This document shows positions 44,849 through 53,727 of a stretch of 64,000 nt of DNA, one piece after another (position 1 is the stretch's first letter; every line of letters begins with the position of its first letter). The notes under the pieces were generated by a model. It was given only the letters and a program-made list of their open reading frames with translations. It was not told the origin of the DNA and searched no databases. The stretch comes from Alicyclobacillus sp. (GTDB taxonomy: Bacteria; Bacillota; Bacilli; Alicyclobacillales; Alicyclobacillaceae), in NCBI RefSeq assembly GCF_023511815.1, contig NZ_JAIMAV010000003.1, forward strand, positions 1-64,000. The letters are read 5' to 3'. A program made the position numbers and the translations under genes.

Positions 44849-45885
44849 TGCGCCACCTCCTCGCGATGATACCGGTGCGTGGCCTCGACAAACCGCGACA
44901 GCGCAGCCGCAGCGTCGCCCGAGTCCAGCGCCGCCTGCGCAAGGCGCACCCCGTCGGCGATGGAGTCCGCCCGGCCGGCCACGTGCAGGACGGCGCCCGC
45001 GTTCAGGACCACGACGTCGCGAGCGGGTCCCGTCTCTCCCTCGAGCACACGGCGGATGATGGAGGCGTTGTGGGCCGCATCACCGCCGGCCAACGCCGCG
45101 AGCCCCGCGCGACGCAACCCGAAATCTTCTGGAACCACGGTGTACGTGCGCACCCGGCCGTCCCGGACCTCGGCGATGAGCGTCTCGCCCTGCAGGGAGA
45201 TCTCGTCGATCCCGCCGTCCCCATGCACCACCAGGGCGTGCGTGGTGCCGAGCCGGTTGAGCGCCTCCGCCACCTTGTCGACCAGATCCGCCCGATAGAC
45301 GCCGAGCACCTGCCGCCTGGCCCCGGCCGGATTGGTCAGGGGGCCGAGGATGTTGAAGATGGTCCGAAACCCGAGCTGTTTGCGCGGTTCGGCGGCGTGT
45401 TTCATCGCCGGGTGGTATGCCTGAGCGAACAGAAAGCACAGGTTCGTCTCCTCGAGGCACGCCAGCGCCTCCTCGGCCGACAGTTGGATGGCCGCCCCGA
45501 GCTCGTGGAGCACGTCCGCACTGCCGCTTCGGCTGGACACCGCGCGGTTCCCGTGCTTCGCGACCGGCACGCCGCACGCGGCGGCCACGATGGCCGCGGC
45601 GGTCGAGATGTTGAACGTCTGGCCGCCGTCGCCCCCCGTGCCGCAGGTGTCGACCACGTCCAGGCCGGTGTCGAGCCGCACACTGTGCGCGCGCATGGCG
45701 CGGGCAAAGCCGACAATCTCGGAGACCGCCTCTCCGCGCACCGCCATCGCCGCCAGCAGACCGGCGGTCTGAACGGCGGTGACGCGCCCCTCCATCAACT
45801 CGTGCATGAACCGTTCGGCCGCGTCCTCATCCAGCGCGCGTCCCTGGGATACCTGTTGCAGGACGTCTCTCACCAATGTGCTCAT
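44845..45885 (-). CDS. trpD: Anthranilate phosphoribosyltransferase
   Basis: DTCGTGGDGGQTFNISTAAAIVAAACGVPVAKHGNRAVSSRSGSADVLHELG. Confidence 0.97.
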   Translation of the reverse strand: MSTLVRDVLQQVSQGRALDEDAAERFMHELMEGRVTAVQTAGLLAAMAVRGEAVSEIVGFARAMRAHSVRLDTGLDVVDTCGTGGDGGQTFNISTAAAIVAAACGVPVAKHGNRAVSSRSGSADVLHELGAAIQLSAEEALACLEETNLCFLFAQAYHPAMKHAAEPRKQLGFRTIFNILGPLTNPAGARRQVLGVYRADLVDKVAEALNRLGTTHALVVHGDGGIDEISLQGETLIAEVRDGRVRTYTVVPEDFGLRRAGLAALAGGDAAHNASIIRRVLEGETGPARDVVVLNAGAVLHVAGRADSIADGVRLAQAALDSGDAAAALSRFVEATHRYHREEVAQ

Positions 45886-45963
45886 CTGGCTCTGCTCCTC
45901 TCCACTGAACTCGCGGGCGTGCGTGTGACCGGGCGGCGAATCGTACCGGCGTTTCTGGGTAAT

Positions 45964-46003
45964 AAAAAATCCACACGGTAGGAGAGCTTCCTATCCTGCG
46001 GAT
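45964..46003 (-). terminator. trp leader attenuator terminator
   Basis: ATCCGCAGGATAGGA-AGCTC-TCCTACCGTGTGGAT followed by TTTTTT on the minus strand. Confidence 0.75.
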
Positions 46004-46056
46004 GGTCAAAGCCGATGACGATACACGGACCCCGACAACGCGAGGTCACCGCTTGG

Positions 46057-46115
46057 CTCCACTCAGCTCCGCTCCGCTCAACTCACTCCGCTCTCAACTC
46101 AACCAAACTCTGCTC
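46057..46115 (-). promoter_or_regulatory. TRAP binding site (11 GAG triplets) in the trp leader
   Basis: Minus strand GAGCAGAGUUUGGUUGAGUUGAGAGCGGAGUGAGUUGAGCGGAGCGGAGCUGAGUGGAG: 11 non-overlapping GAG repeats, mostly 2-nt spacers. Confidence 0.88.
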
Positions 46116-46137
46116 TTGTCATTGCGATATATGAGGA

Positions 46138-46166
46138 ATCATACGGGAAGCCCGGTCATTCGTCAA
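46138..46166 (-). promoter_or_regulatory. trp operon sigma-A promoter
   Basis: TTGACG - 17 nt - TATGAT on the minus strand, just upstream of the GAG array. Confidence 0.8.
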
Positions 46167-46220
46167 TACACAATCGCCCGCATTGCGCCCCGACGAACCC
46201 CATTTCCAACCCCGTATCGC

Positions 46221-46284
46221 GGCACCGCCCCCATGGCGCGGTCACCGACAGCGGCACCTCTCCCATGGCGCGGTCACCGACAGC
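46221..46284. repeat. Two-copy 32-bp tandem repeat between aroH and the trp promoter
   Basis: GGCACCGCCCCCATGGCGCGGTCACCGACAGC / GGCACCTCTCCCATGGCGCGGTCACCGACAGC. Confidence 0.85.
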
Positions 46285-46285
46285 G

Positions 46286-46318
46286 GCGCCGCGCCAGGAC
46301 ATCCCGCTGGCGCGGCGC
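46286..46318 (-). terminator. Stem-loop downstream of aroH
   Basis: GCGCCGCGCCAG-9 nt-CTGGCGCGGCGC perfect 12-bp stem; no clear U-tract. Confidence 0.5.
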
Positions 46319-46352
46319 ACCCGACGGCGGTCCCGCCGGACTCCGGGGGGCA

Positions 46353-46754
46353 TCAGGCTCCGCCCGAAGCGTTTTTCTGCGCGTGTTCCACCATGTCCGG
46401 GCGCAGCGCCACCGCTTCGCCCAGGTACATGTGGACCATCTCCTCCTGGCGGCGCTCCGTGTTCACATGAAGGAGAAGCCGGATGCAGCGCGGCATGGAC
46501 CCCGGCACCGCCAATTCGGTGGCGCACATCAGCGGAACCCATTGCCACCCGTCGATGCTGCGCACCGCCTTGGCCGGGAAGTCGGCGTTCAAATCGGGCG
46601 TCATCGTCAGCATCACGCTGGCGACGTCGTCGGGCGCCAGTTGATTCGCCTCAATCACGGCCAGCATCAGCTCCCGCGTGGCCCGAAAGATCTCCTCCGG
46701 CGTGTTTTCCGCCGCGGTCGTCGCCCCGCGCACCCCGCGCACCACTTTCGTCAT
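46353..46754 (-). CDS. aroH: Chorismate mutase, AroH type
   Basis: VVRGVRGATTAAENTPEEIFRATRELMLAVIEANQL, DLNADFPAKAVR. Confidence 0.93.
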   Translation of the reverse strand: MTKVVRGVRGATTAAENTPEEIFRATRELMLAVIEANQLAPDDVASVMLTMTPDLNADFPAKAVRSIDGWQWVPLMCATELAVPGSMPRCIRLLLHVNTERRQEEMVHMYLGEAVALRPDMVEHAQKNASGGA

Positions 46755-47851
46755 GTCCGCCTCTCCTCCATCTCCTGCCACACGGCGGTGACCAGCGTCT
46801 CCGGAACGCCCCGGGCCACCTCGACCCGGCCAATCCCCCGGGGCAGCGCGAACGTCAGACCGCCGTGCGTGTGCTTTTTGTCCAATCGAAGAGCCGCCCA
46901 GACCGCGTCCGACGGGATGTCCTTGGGTGGCGTCACCGGCAATCCGTGCCGGCGAAAGGCCTCCACCACCCGATCCCGTTCGGCCGTGGCCAGCCATCCC
47001 ATGCGCACCGCCAGGTGGGACTCCAGGCAGATGCCGATGGCCACCGCCTCGCCGTGATTCAGCCGATAGCCGGACGCGTGCTCCACGGCGTGGCCGAAGG
47101 TGTGCCCGAGATTGAGTGTCATCCGCAGCGCCGATTCGTGCTCGTCCGCCTCCACCACCCGAATCTTCACCTGGCAGGCCTGCGCCACCATCCGTTCGGC
47201 CGCCAGCGAGCCCGGATACGTCGCGCACGGTTCGGCCTCCAGCGCCGCGAACAGGTCCGGGTCGCCGATGATGCCGTGCTTGAGCACCTCGGCCATCCCG
47301 CCTCGCCACTCCCGCGGCGGCAGGGATGCGAGCGTCGCCACGTCGTAGATCACGGCCGTCGGGTGGTGGAAGGCGCCGACCAGATTCTTGGCCTCCGCCA
47401 GGTTGACCCCGACCTTTCCCCCGATGCTGCTGTCGTGCGCCAACAGAGTGGTCGGGACCTGGACGAACCGCACCCCGCGCTGGTAGGTGGCCGCGGCGAA
47501 CCCCGCGAGATCCCCCACGACGCCGCCGCCGACCGCGACCACCAGGCCGTCCCGCTGCACACCCGCCCGCAGCAACTCACGGTACAGGTGCTCCGTCATC
47601 GCCAGCGACTTGGTCGCGTCGCCCGGCGGGACACGGGTGATGGAGGACGGGATGCCGGATGCGGCCAGGCTCTCGGCGACGGTGTCCGCGTAGCCCAGGG
47701 ATGCCACGTGATCGTCCGTCACCACCAGCGCGCGCACGCCCGGTTTCACCCCCGACCCGCCAAGCAGGTCCCCCACGCGCGCCAACAGCCCCGTGCCGAT
47801 GTGAACCGGGTAGCGTGCGGTCGGTGTCCGCACGTCGAGCTGGGTCGTCAC
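46751..47851 (-). CDS. aroB: 3-dehydroquinate synthase
   Basis: VAVGGGVVGDLAGFAAATYQRGVRFVQVPTTLLAHDSSIGGKVGVNL; GTG start overlapping aroC stop. Confidence 0.96.
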   Translation of the reverse strand: MTTQLDVRTPTARYPVHIGTGLLARVGDLLGGSGVKPGVRALVVTDDHVASLGYADTVAESLAASGIPSSITRVPPGDATKSLAMTEHLYRELLRAGVQRDGLVVAVGGGVVGDLAGFAAATYQRGVRFVQVPTTLLAHDSSIGGKVGVNLAEAKNLVGAFHHPTAVIYDVATLASLPPREWRGGMAEVLKHGIIGDPDLFAALEAEPCATYPGSLAAERMVAQACQVKIRVVEADEHESALRMTLNLGHTFGHAVEHASGYRLNHGEAVAIGICLESHLAVRMGWLATAERDRVVEAFRRHGLPVTPPKDIPSDAVWAALRLDKKHTHGGLTFALPRGIGRVEVARGVPETLVTAVWQEMEERRT

Positions 47852-49005
47852 CGTTTCGCCACCCGCTCTCGGTACAGGCGCACGTGGTCCTCCATCTGGG
47901 CGATGGAGTCCCCGCCGAATTTTTCCATGAACGCCTCGGCCACGACCCAGGCGGCGACGTTCTCTCCGACCACCGAGGCGGCGGGCACCGCGCAATAGTC
48001 GGAACGCTCGACGGCGGCGGGTTCAGGCGCCTTGGTCCGCATGTCCACGCTCATCAGGGGGGTGTACAGGGTCGAGATGGGTTTCATCGCGACGCGCAGG
48101 ACAATCGGCTCTCCGTTGGTGACGCCGCCCTCCAATCCGCCCGCGCCGTTGGTCGGCCGCAGATAACGCGATCCGTCGTGCAGGATGGCGTCGTGCACCT
48201 GCGATCCGAACCGGTGCGCCGCCTCGAAGCCGAGGCCAATCTCGACACCCTTGATGGCCTGGATGCTCATGAGGGCGCCGGCCAGACGTCCGTCCAACCG
48301 CCGGTCCGGATGCGCGTAGCTGCCCAGGCCCACCGGACATCCCCGCACGATGATCTCAAACACGCCGCCCACGGTGTCCCCTTTGGCCTTGGCCTCGTCG
48401 ATCTTGGCCACCATCCGCTGGCTGGCCTCCGGATCCGCGCAGCGGACCGGTGAGCTCTCGGCCGCCCGGATGAGATCCTCCCACGTGTCCGGGACGTCCT
48501 GGGCCCGCTCACCGCCGATCTCGACGACGTGCGCGGTCAGGGTGATGCCGAAGTATTCCAACAGCTGGCGCGCCAGTGCGCCGGCCGCCACCAGCGTCGC
48601 CGTGTTGCGGGCGCTCGCGCGTTCCAGAACGTTGCGGATGTCCTCGTGATCGTACTTGATGGCCCCGGCGAGGTCCGCGTGGCCGGGCCGCGGCCGCGTG
48701 ACCTGCTTCAGCTGCTCCGGCGGGGCGTCCCAAACCGCCATCTTCTCCGTCCAGTGCGAGAAGTCGCGGTTCTGAATGTGCATCGTGATGGGCGTGCCGA
48801 GGGTCCTGCCAAAGCGGATGCCGCTGGTGACCTCCACCCGGTCGCTCTCAATCTGCTGCCGCCGGCCGCGCCCGTACCCCTGTTGGCGCCGCCGCAACTG
48901 CTCGTCAATCTTGTCCCGCGACACCGGCAGGTTGCTCGGGAACCCCTCCACAATCACCGTCAGCCCGGGGCCGTGGGACTCCCCCGCGGTCAGGTAACGT
49001 ATCAT
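47848..49005 (-). CDS. aroC: Chorismate synthase
   Basis: MIRYLTAGESHGPGLTVIVEGFPSNLPV, RQQGYGRGRRQQIESDRVEVTSGIRFGRTLG. Confidence 0.97.
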   Translation of the reverse strand: MIRYLTAGESHGPGLTVIVEGFPSNLPVSRDKIDEQLRRRQQGYGRGRRQQIESDRVEVTSGIRFGRTLGTPITMHIQNRDFSHWTEKMAVWDAPPEQLKQVTRPRPGHADLAGAIKYDHEDIRNVLERASARNTATLVAAGALARQLLEYFGITLTAHVVEIGGERAQDVPDTWEDLIRAAESSPVRCADPEASQRMVAKIDEAKAKGDTVGGVFEIIVRGCPVGLGSYAHPDRRLDGRLAGALMSIQAIKGVEIGLGFEAAHRFGSQVHDAILHDGSRYLRPTNGAGGLEGGVTNGEPIVLRVAMKPISTLYTPLMSVDMRTKAPEPAAVERSDYCAVPAASVVGENVAAWVVAEAFMEKFGGDSIAQMEDHVRLYRERVAKR

Positions 49006-49105
49006 GGCCATCCGCCTCTCTCGGTTGCTCAGGTTGAAATGGTGGAAATGAACGGCCGCAGGGCGTGCGCGTGCGAGACGCCCGTCCAAGCCGCAAAGAA
49101 TTTGG

Positions 49106-49120
49106 GTGCTATTATAGCAC
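49106..49120 (-). promoter_or_regulatory. Palindrome overlapping the -10 box of the aroCBH promoter
   Basis: GTGCTATAATAGCAC (minus strand) is a perfect 15-nt palindrome containing TATAAT. Confidence 0.5.
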
Positions 49121-49215
49121 GGATCCCGCCCCGGCCGGAGGCCGGATTCGTCGCCTGCGCACCCGCGCCGGGGCGGGGGCGGATGGGTGCATCGCCCCGC
49201 CGCCCCGTCCCGGTT

Positions 49216-50214
49216 TCACCACGACGCGGCCGCCGCCACGACCCAGCGCACGGCCGCATCGAGATCGCGAAGGTCGATGACCTGCATCATTCCGCTCCGG
49301 CGCGCCGGGTACGACACGCCGCCGACCTTGACCCCGGCCTGCGACAGCTGCACCGCGCCGGCATCCGACTGACCGCGCGGCCAGACCTCGTACTGGATCT
49401 CAACGCCCGCCCGGCGGGCGCTCTCCTCCAGGTGATGCTTGACGTCGAGCGGCACCACCGCCGTGCCGTCCATCACCTTGAGGGCCGGGCCCTGTCCGAG
49501 CCGAAGCGCCATCCGCGGCGCCTCCGGCATGTCTCCGGCCGGAGCGGCGTCCACGACGATCGCCAGGTCGGGCTCCAACTGATACGCCGCCGTCCCCGCG
49601 CCGCGGGAGCCGACCGCCTGCTGTGCGGTGAACACCACCGACACCTTCCTTCCCATGGCCGCCAGCCGCAAAAACGCCTCCGCCGCGACGGCGCACCCCG
49701 CCCGGTTGTCGAGCGCCCGGCCGGCCAGGCGGTGCGGGCCCATCTCCACCACGGGTGATTGCACCACACCGGCCGTGCCGAGCGGAACCAGGCGCTGTGC
49801 CTCCGCCTGTGACGCCGCTCCGACGTCGACAAACAGGTGCTCGAACCCGACGTCCTGTGGTTTCACCCGGCTCTCGACTCCGACGACACCCGTGACCCCG
49901 TTGGTGAACTGCACCATCCGGCCGACCAGCGCCTCGGCCGGGACATCGCCGATGGCGATGAGCCGCAGGAATCCCTGTTCGTCCGCGTGGATGGCCATCA
50001 CCCCCGGTTCGTCCGCGTGGGCCACCAGCACCACGTGCTTCCCTTCCCCCGCCTTCGTCGCGATCGCGTTGCCGAGCGCATCCACCCGCACCGTGTCCGC
50101 CGCGGCGCGGATGGCGCCAAGGAGCGCCTCCCGCACCTGTCCCTCGCTTCCCGACGGGGCGACCACCTCCGCCCAGTGGAGAATCCGCGCCTTCAGGCCA
50201 CCGATGTCCGTCAC
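49216..50214 (-). CDS. M42-family peptidase homologue lacking catalytic/metal residues (predicted pseudoenzyme)
   Basis: VLVAHADEPGVM and ALDNRAGCAV present, but canonical VQEEVG is AQQAVG and canonical RYIH is YPARRSG; GTG start. Confidence 0.8.
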   Translation of the reverse strand: MTDIGGLKARILHWAEVVAPSGSEGQVREALLGAIRAAADTVRVDALGNAIATKAGEGKHVVLVAHADEPGVMAIHADEQGFLRLIAIGDVPAEALVGRMVQFTNGVTGVVGVESRVKPQDVGFEHLFVDVGAASQAEAQRLVPLGTAGVVQSPVVEMGPHRLAGRALDNRAGCAVAAEAFLRLAAMGRKVSVVFTAQQAVGSRGAGTAAYQLEPDLAIVVDAAPAGDMPEAPRMALRLGQGPALKVMDGTAVVPLDVKHHLEESARRAGVEIQYEVWPRGQSDAGAVQLSQAGVKVGGVSYPARRSGMMQVIDLRDLDAAVRWVVAAAASW

Positions 50215-51236
50215 GCCTGGAAACCCCCTTTCGCGAGCTCCGCCAGCACCGCCCGCACGAGGCGAACGGTGTTCTCGTAATCCTCCAACGACATCACCTG
50301 CGCCGGGGCGTGGATGTAGCGCACCGGGATGGAGATGGACCCGCCGACAACGCCCGCGCGGGTGCGGTGGATGGCGCCGAAGTCGTTCGACCCCCCCTTG
50401 ACCCGCCGGAACTGATAGGGGATATCGTGGCGTTCGGCGACGTGGACCAGAAACTCCAGGAACCGCCGGTCGGCCAGCGTCCGCCCGTCCTGCAGGGTGA
50501 ACGCCGGCCCCCGCCCGAGCACCGTTCCCTGGCCGTGTCCCGGGGCGCGCGCGACGTCGAAGCAAACCGTCCCCTCCAGGGCGATCGCGATGTCGGGTTG
50601 GATCCGGTACGCGGCCGCCATCGCTCCGCGAAGTCCTATCTCCTCCTGCACCGTGAACACGCCGTACACGGGAATCGGGTGAGTTTCGCGCAGCGCCTCG
50701 ACGAGCACAGCGCAGCCGGCGCGATCGTCAAACGACTTGGCCTTCGCGCACCGGACGCCTATCTCCTCATAGCGCGTCGCGAAGACCGCGACGTCGCCGA
50801 GCCGCACGTGCGCCAACGCGTCGTCCCGGTCGCGCGCCCCGATGTCGATGTACAGACTCTCCAACGGCAGCGGCTTGCGCCGCTCCTCCGCCTTCTGCAG
50901 ATGGATCGGCTTGGCGCCGATCACGCCGAAGCGCTTGTCCTCCCCGATGCGCACCGGCTTGGAGACGAGCACCCTGGGGTCCACCCCGCCCAGGGGCCGG
51001 AAGCGGAGCAGCCCGTTTTCCTCCGCGTGCGTGATCATCAGCCCGACCTCGTCCATGTGCGCGTCGAGCATCACCCGCGGACCGGGCTGGTGAACGCCCT
51101 TCTCGCAGATCAGGTTGCCGAGCACGTCGGTGTACACCCGGTCCACACACCCCTCGACCTCTTCCCGCAGCACGCCGCGGATCTCGTCCTCGAAGCCGGA
51201 GGGGCCCATGGCCTCCGTCAATCGTTTCAATAGCAT
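50211..51236 (-). CDS. M42-family aminopeptidase
   Basis: VMLDAHMDEVGLMIT, SFDDRAGCAVLVEAL, FTVQEEIGLRGA, IPVRYIHAPAQVMSLEDYENT. Confidence 0.92.
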   Translation of the reverse strand: MLLKRLTEAMGPSGFEDEIRGVLREEVEGCVDRVYTDVLGNLICEKGVHQPGPRVMLDAHMDEVGLMITHAEENGLLRFRPLGGVDPRVLVSKPVRIGEDKRFGVIGAKPIHLQKAEERRKPLPLESLYIDIGARDRDDALAHVRLGDVAVFATRYEEIGVRCAKAKSFDDRAGCAVLVEALRETHPIPVYGVFTVQEEIGLRGAMAAAYRIQPDIAIALEGTVCFDVARAPGHGQGTVLGRGPAFTLQDGRTLADRRFLEFLVHVAERHDIPYQFRRVKGGSNDFGAIHRTRAGVVGGSISIPVRYIHAPAQVMSLEDYENTVRLVRAVLAELAKGGFQA

Positions 51237-52282
51237 GACAGACCGGCCACCTCCTTTTCGGTCACCCCGGCGATGTAGTGGGCCAAAAGCCGTCCGCACT
51301 CGGCGATGTCGTCGTACGCCGCGGTCTCGACCGAGCAGTGCATGTACCGGATGGCCACGCCGACCAATCCGCAGGCAATCCCTTCCCGCGCGATTTGAAA
51401 CGCCCGCGCGTCGGTGCCCGTCGGCCCCTGCGTCAGCTCCACCTGGTACGGGACGCGGTGTCTGTCCGCCGCGTCCCGCAACCCGCGGAACACCTTCGGA
51501 TGGATGTTCGGCCCGAACGCGATGGCCGGGCCCTTGCCCATCTTGAAGCTCTCATCCGGCGCCTGGCCGGGCATGTCGGCGAAGGTCACGTCAATCGCAA
51601 TGGCGATGTCCGGATTCAACGCGTGGCCCGCCGTGGCCGCCCCGCGCACGCCGACTTCCTCCTGGACACTGGCGACCGCCAGCACGTCCGAGCGGTGCCG
51701 CAGGCCGCGCAGGGTCTCAAGACACTCCAGGATCACCGCGATGCTCGCGCGGTCGTCCAGGGCTTTGCCGGCGATGCGCCCGTTGAGCAAATCCATCGTC
51801 TCCCGGCGCAGGGTGACGCGGTCGCCGACGGTGACCCGCTCGCGCACACATGCCTCTGGCATCGCCAGGTCGATGAACAGATCCTCCAGGGGCGCCGCCT
51901 GCCGGCGCTCCTCCGGAGTCGTCAGATGCGGGGGCTTCGATCCGATGATGCCCGTCAATCGCTCCCGCCCGTGCACCACGACCTCCTGGCCGACGAGGGT
52001 GCGCGGATCGAATCCGCCCGCCTGCCAGACGCGAAGAAAACCGCCCTCCGAAATCTCGGTGACGACCAGCGCGATCTCGTCCATGTGCGCGCTGAGCAGA
52101 ATCCTCGGGCGGGGGCTCGCACCCTCGCCCCGGATGTGGGCAATCACATTGCCCATCCGGTCCACGCGGATGTCGTCCGTGTACCGGGCGAAGGCCGCCT
52201 TCACCCGGTGGGCGACCTCCTCTTCAAAACCGGGGCCGCCGTGCAGTTCCATCAGTTCCCGCAGCGTCTCGCGATGCGACAA
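51227..52282 (-). CDS. M42-family aminopeptidase
   Basis: ILLSAHMDEIALVVT, ALDDRASIAVILECL, ASVQEEVGVRGA, VAIRYMHCSVETAAYDDI. Confidence 0.92.
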   Translation of the reverse strand: MSHRETLRELMELHGGPGFEEEVAHRVKAAFARYTDDIRVDRMGNVIAHIRGEGASPRPRILLSAHMDEIALVVTEISEGGFLRVWQAGGFDPRTLVGQEVVVHGRERLTGIIGSKPPHLTTPEERRQAAPLEDLFIDLAMPEACVRERVTVGDRVTLRRETMDLLNGRIAGKALDDRASIAVILECLETLRGLRHRSDVLAVASVQEEVGVRGAATAGHALNPDIAIAIDVTFADMPGQAPDESFKMGKGPAIAFGPNIHPKVFRGLRDAADRHRVPYQVELTQGPTGTDARAFQIAREGIACGLVGVAIRYMHCSVETAAYDDIAECGRLLAHYIAGVTEKEVAGLSCY

Positions 52283-52398
52283 GGTCCCGCCTCCTCCCCG
52301 TATCCAACTGACGCCAATCCAGCTGACCCAAATCCCGCAAAGCCCGTTTCACTCCGCCCGATCGAAGCGCACCGGTCCCCGACCGCCGAGGCCATCCG

Positions 52399-53415
52399 TC
52401 AGAGGCGCCAGCCGGGCGGCGCCGCAAAGGGATCGGCCAACAGCCGGTCCCAAACCCGCGGATCCCCGCCCGCCTCGCGCCACAGCGTCCGCATGTCCTC
52501 GGGCGGCTCCGCCATCACCCGCCGGACCTCGCCGGTCACCGGGTGCTTCCAGGTCAGCTGCAGGGCGTGCAGCGCCTGCCGGGGGAACGCCAAAAAGGCT
52601 GCGGCGGCGGGATGAGCGGCCGCACGGCGCCACACCGGGCCGCCATAGGCGCGGTCTCCGACCAGCGGCATGTCCACGGCCGCGAAGTGCACGCGGATCT
52701 GGTGCGTCCGCCCGGTCTCGAGCACCACCTGGACCACGGCGACCTGATCCGTGGCGTCCATCATCTGGTAATGCGTGACCGCCCGCTGGCCGCTGGCGGC
52801 GACCACCCGCTTGGTCGGGTTGTTCGGATCCTGGGCGATGGGCAGGTCGATGGTCCGCCATTCTCCGAGGCGCGGCGGGGTGAACGCCTCGCGGTGGTAC
52901 ACCACCGCGCAGTAGGTACGATGCATCCAACCGGATCGCAGCGCCTGGTCGAACAGGTGGTGTGCGTGCGAATGCTTTGCGTACAGGATGAGTCCGGAAG
53001 TGTCCCGGTCCAATCGGTGGACGGCGTGCGGCACCTGTCCGGCCGGCCGCAGATACGCGGTCAGGCCGCCGAGCAGCGTGCCGGTGCGTTCCTTGGACGA
53101 GGGGTGCGACAGCATGCCGGGCGGCTTGTTGACCACCACCACCTCGTCGTCCTCGTACCGGATGTCCAGGGCCATCGGTTCCGCGTCGATGTGCGTGTCC
53201 TCTTGAGGTAACGTAATATGTATTCTGTCACCCAGGTGGACGACCGATTTCAACCGAGCCGGTTGTCCGTTGACCAGCACCCCGTCGCGCAACTTCAGAT
53301 TGCGCACCAGGCGCCGTGAGAACTTCAGCTCGTTCTGCAGGACGCTTCTCACGGTGTGTCCGTCGTGCGCCGCACCGACCGTTATTTCGTACACACGGTG
53401 TTCCCGGTCCGACAC
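52399..53415 (-). CDS. RluA-family pseudouridine synthase
   Basis: S4-like N-term, VVVNKPPGMLSHPS, AVHRLDRDTSGLILYAKHSHAHHLFDQAL; GTG start with AGGAGGG. Confidence 0.92.
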   Translation of the reverse strand: MSDREHRVYEITVGAAHDGHTVRSVLQNELKFSRRLVRNLKLRDGVLVNGQPARLKSVVHLGDRIHITLPQEDTHIDAEPMALDIRYEDDEVVVVNKPPGMLSHPSSKERTGTLLGGLTAYLRPAGQVPHAVHRLDRDTSGLILYAKHSHAHHLFDQALRSGWMHRTYCAVVYHREAFTPPRLGEWRTIDLPIAQDPNNPTKRVVAASGQRAVTHYQMMDATDQVAVVQVVLETGRTHQIRVHFAAVDMPLVGDRAYGGPVWRRAAAHPAAAAFLAFPRQALHALQLTWKHPVTGEVRRVMAEPPEDMRTLWREAGGDPRVWDRLLADPFAAPPGWRL

Positions 53416-53469
53416 CCCATCCCTCCTCGCGCGATTCGTCCCGGCCGGGGGCTTGCGCAATCCGTCCGG

Positions 53470-53511
53470 CCTGCGTATAATACTACTACAGAAAGACCAA
53501 TCGCCCAACGC
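53470..53511 (+). promoter_or_regulatory. tRNA-Gly promoter region
   Basis: CTGCGTATAATACTACTACAGAAAG: TATAAT about 35 nt upstream of the tRNA. Confidence 0.6.
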
Positions 53512-53587
53512 GCGGATGTAGTTCAATTGGCAGAGCGTCAGCTTCCCAAGCTGAATGTTGCGGGTTCGAGTCCCGTCATCCGCTCCA
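53512..53587 (+). tRNA. tRNA-Gly (anticodon CCC)
   Basis: GCGGATG acceptor pairing with CATCCGC, anticodon stem TCAGC/GCTGA with loop TTCCCAA, GCGGG TTCGAGT CCCGT T-arm, encoded CCA. Confidence 0.93.
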
Positions 53588-53591
53588 GAGT

Positions 53592-53653
53592 GAGGGGTAT
53601 CCCGGGTATCCTGTGGTGGCAATGCCGCACGGTGTTACGGGATGCCCCTCTTT
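53592..53653 (+). terminator. Stem-loop terminator after tRNA-Gly
   Basis: GAGGGGTATCCCG ... CGGGATGCCCCTC then TTTCG. Confidence 0.6.
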
Positions 53654-53727
53654 CGTATACACGATATGACACGAGGATTGCGCGTCCCCCACGCGGCCCG
53701 TGTGGGGGACGAGATGCCAACGTTCCC

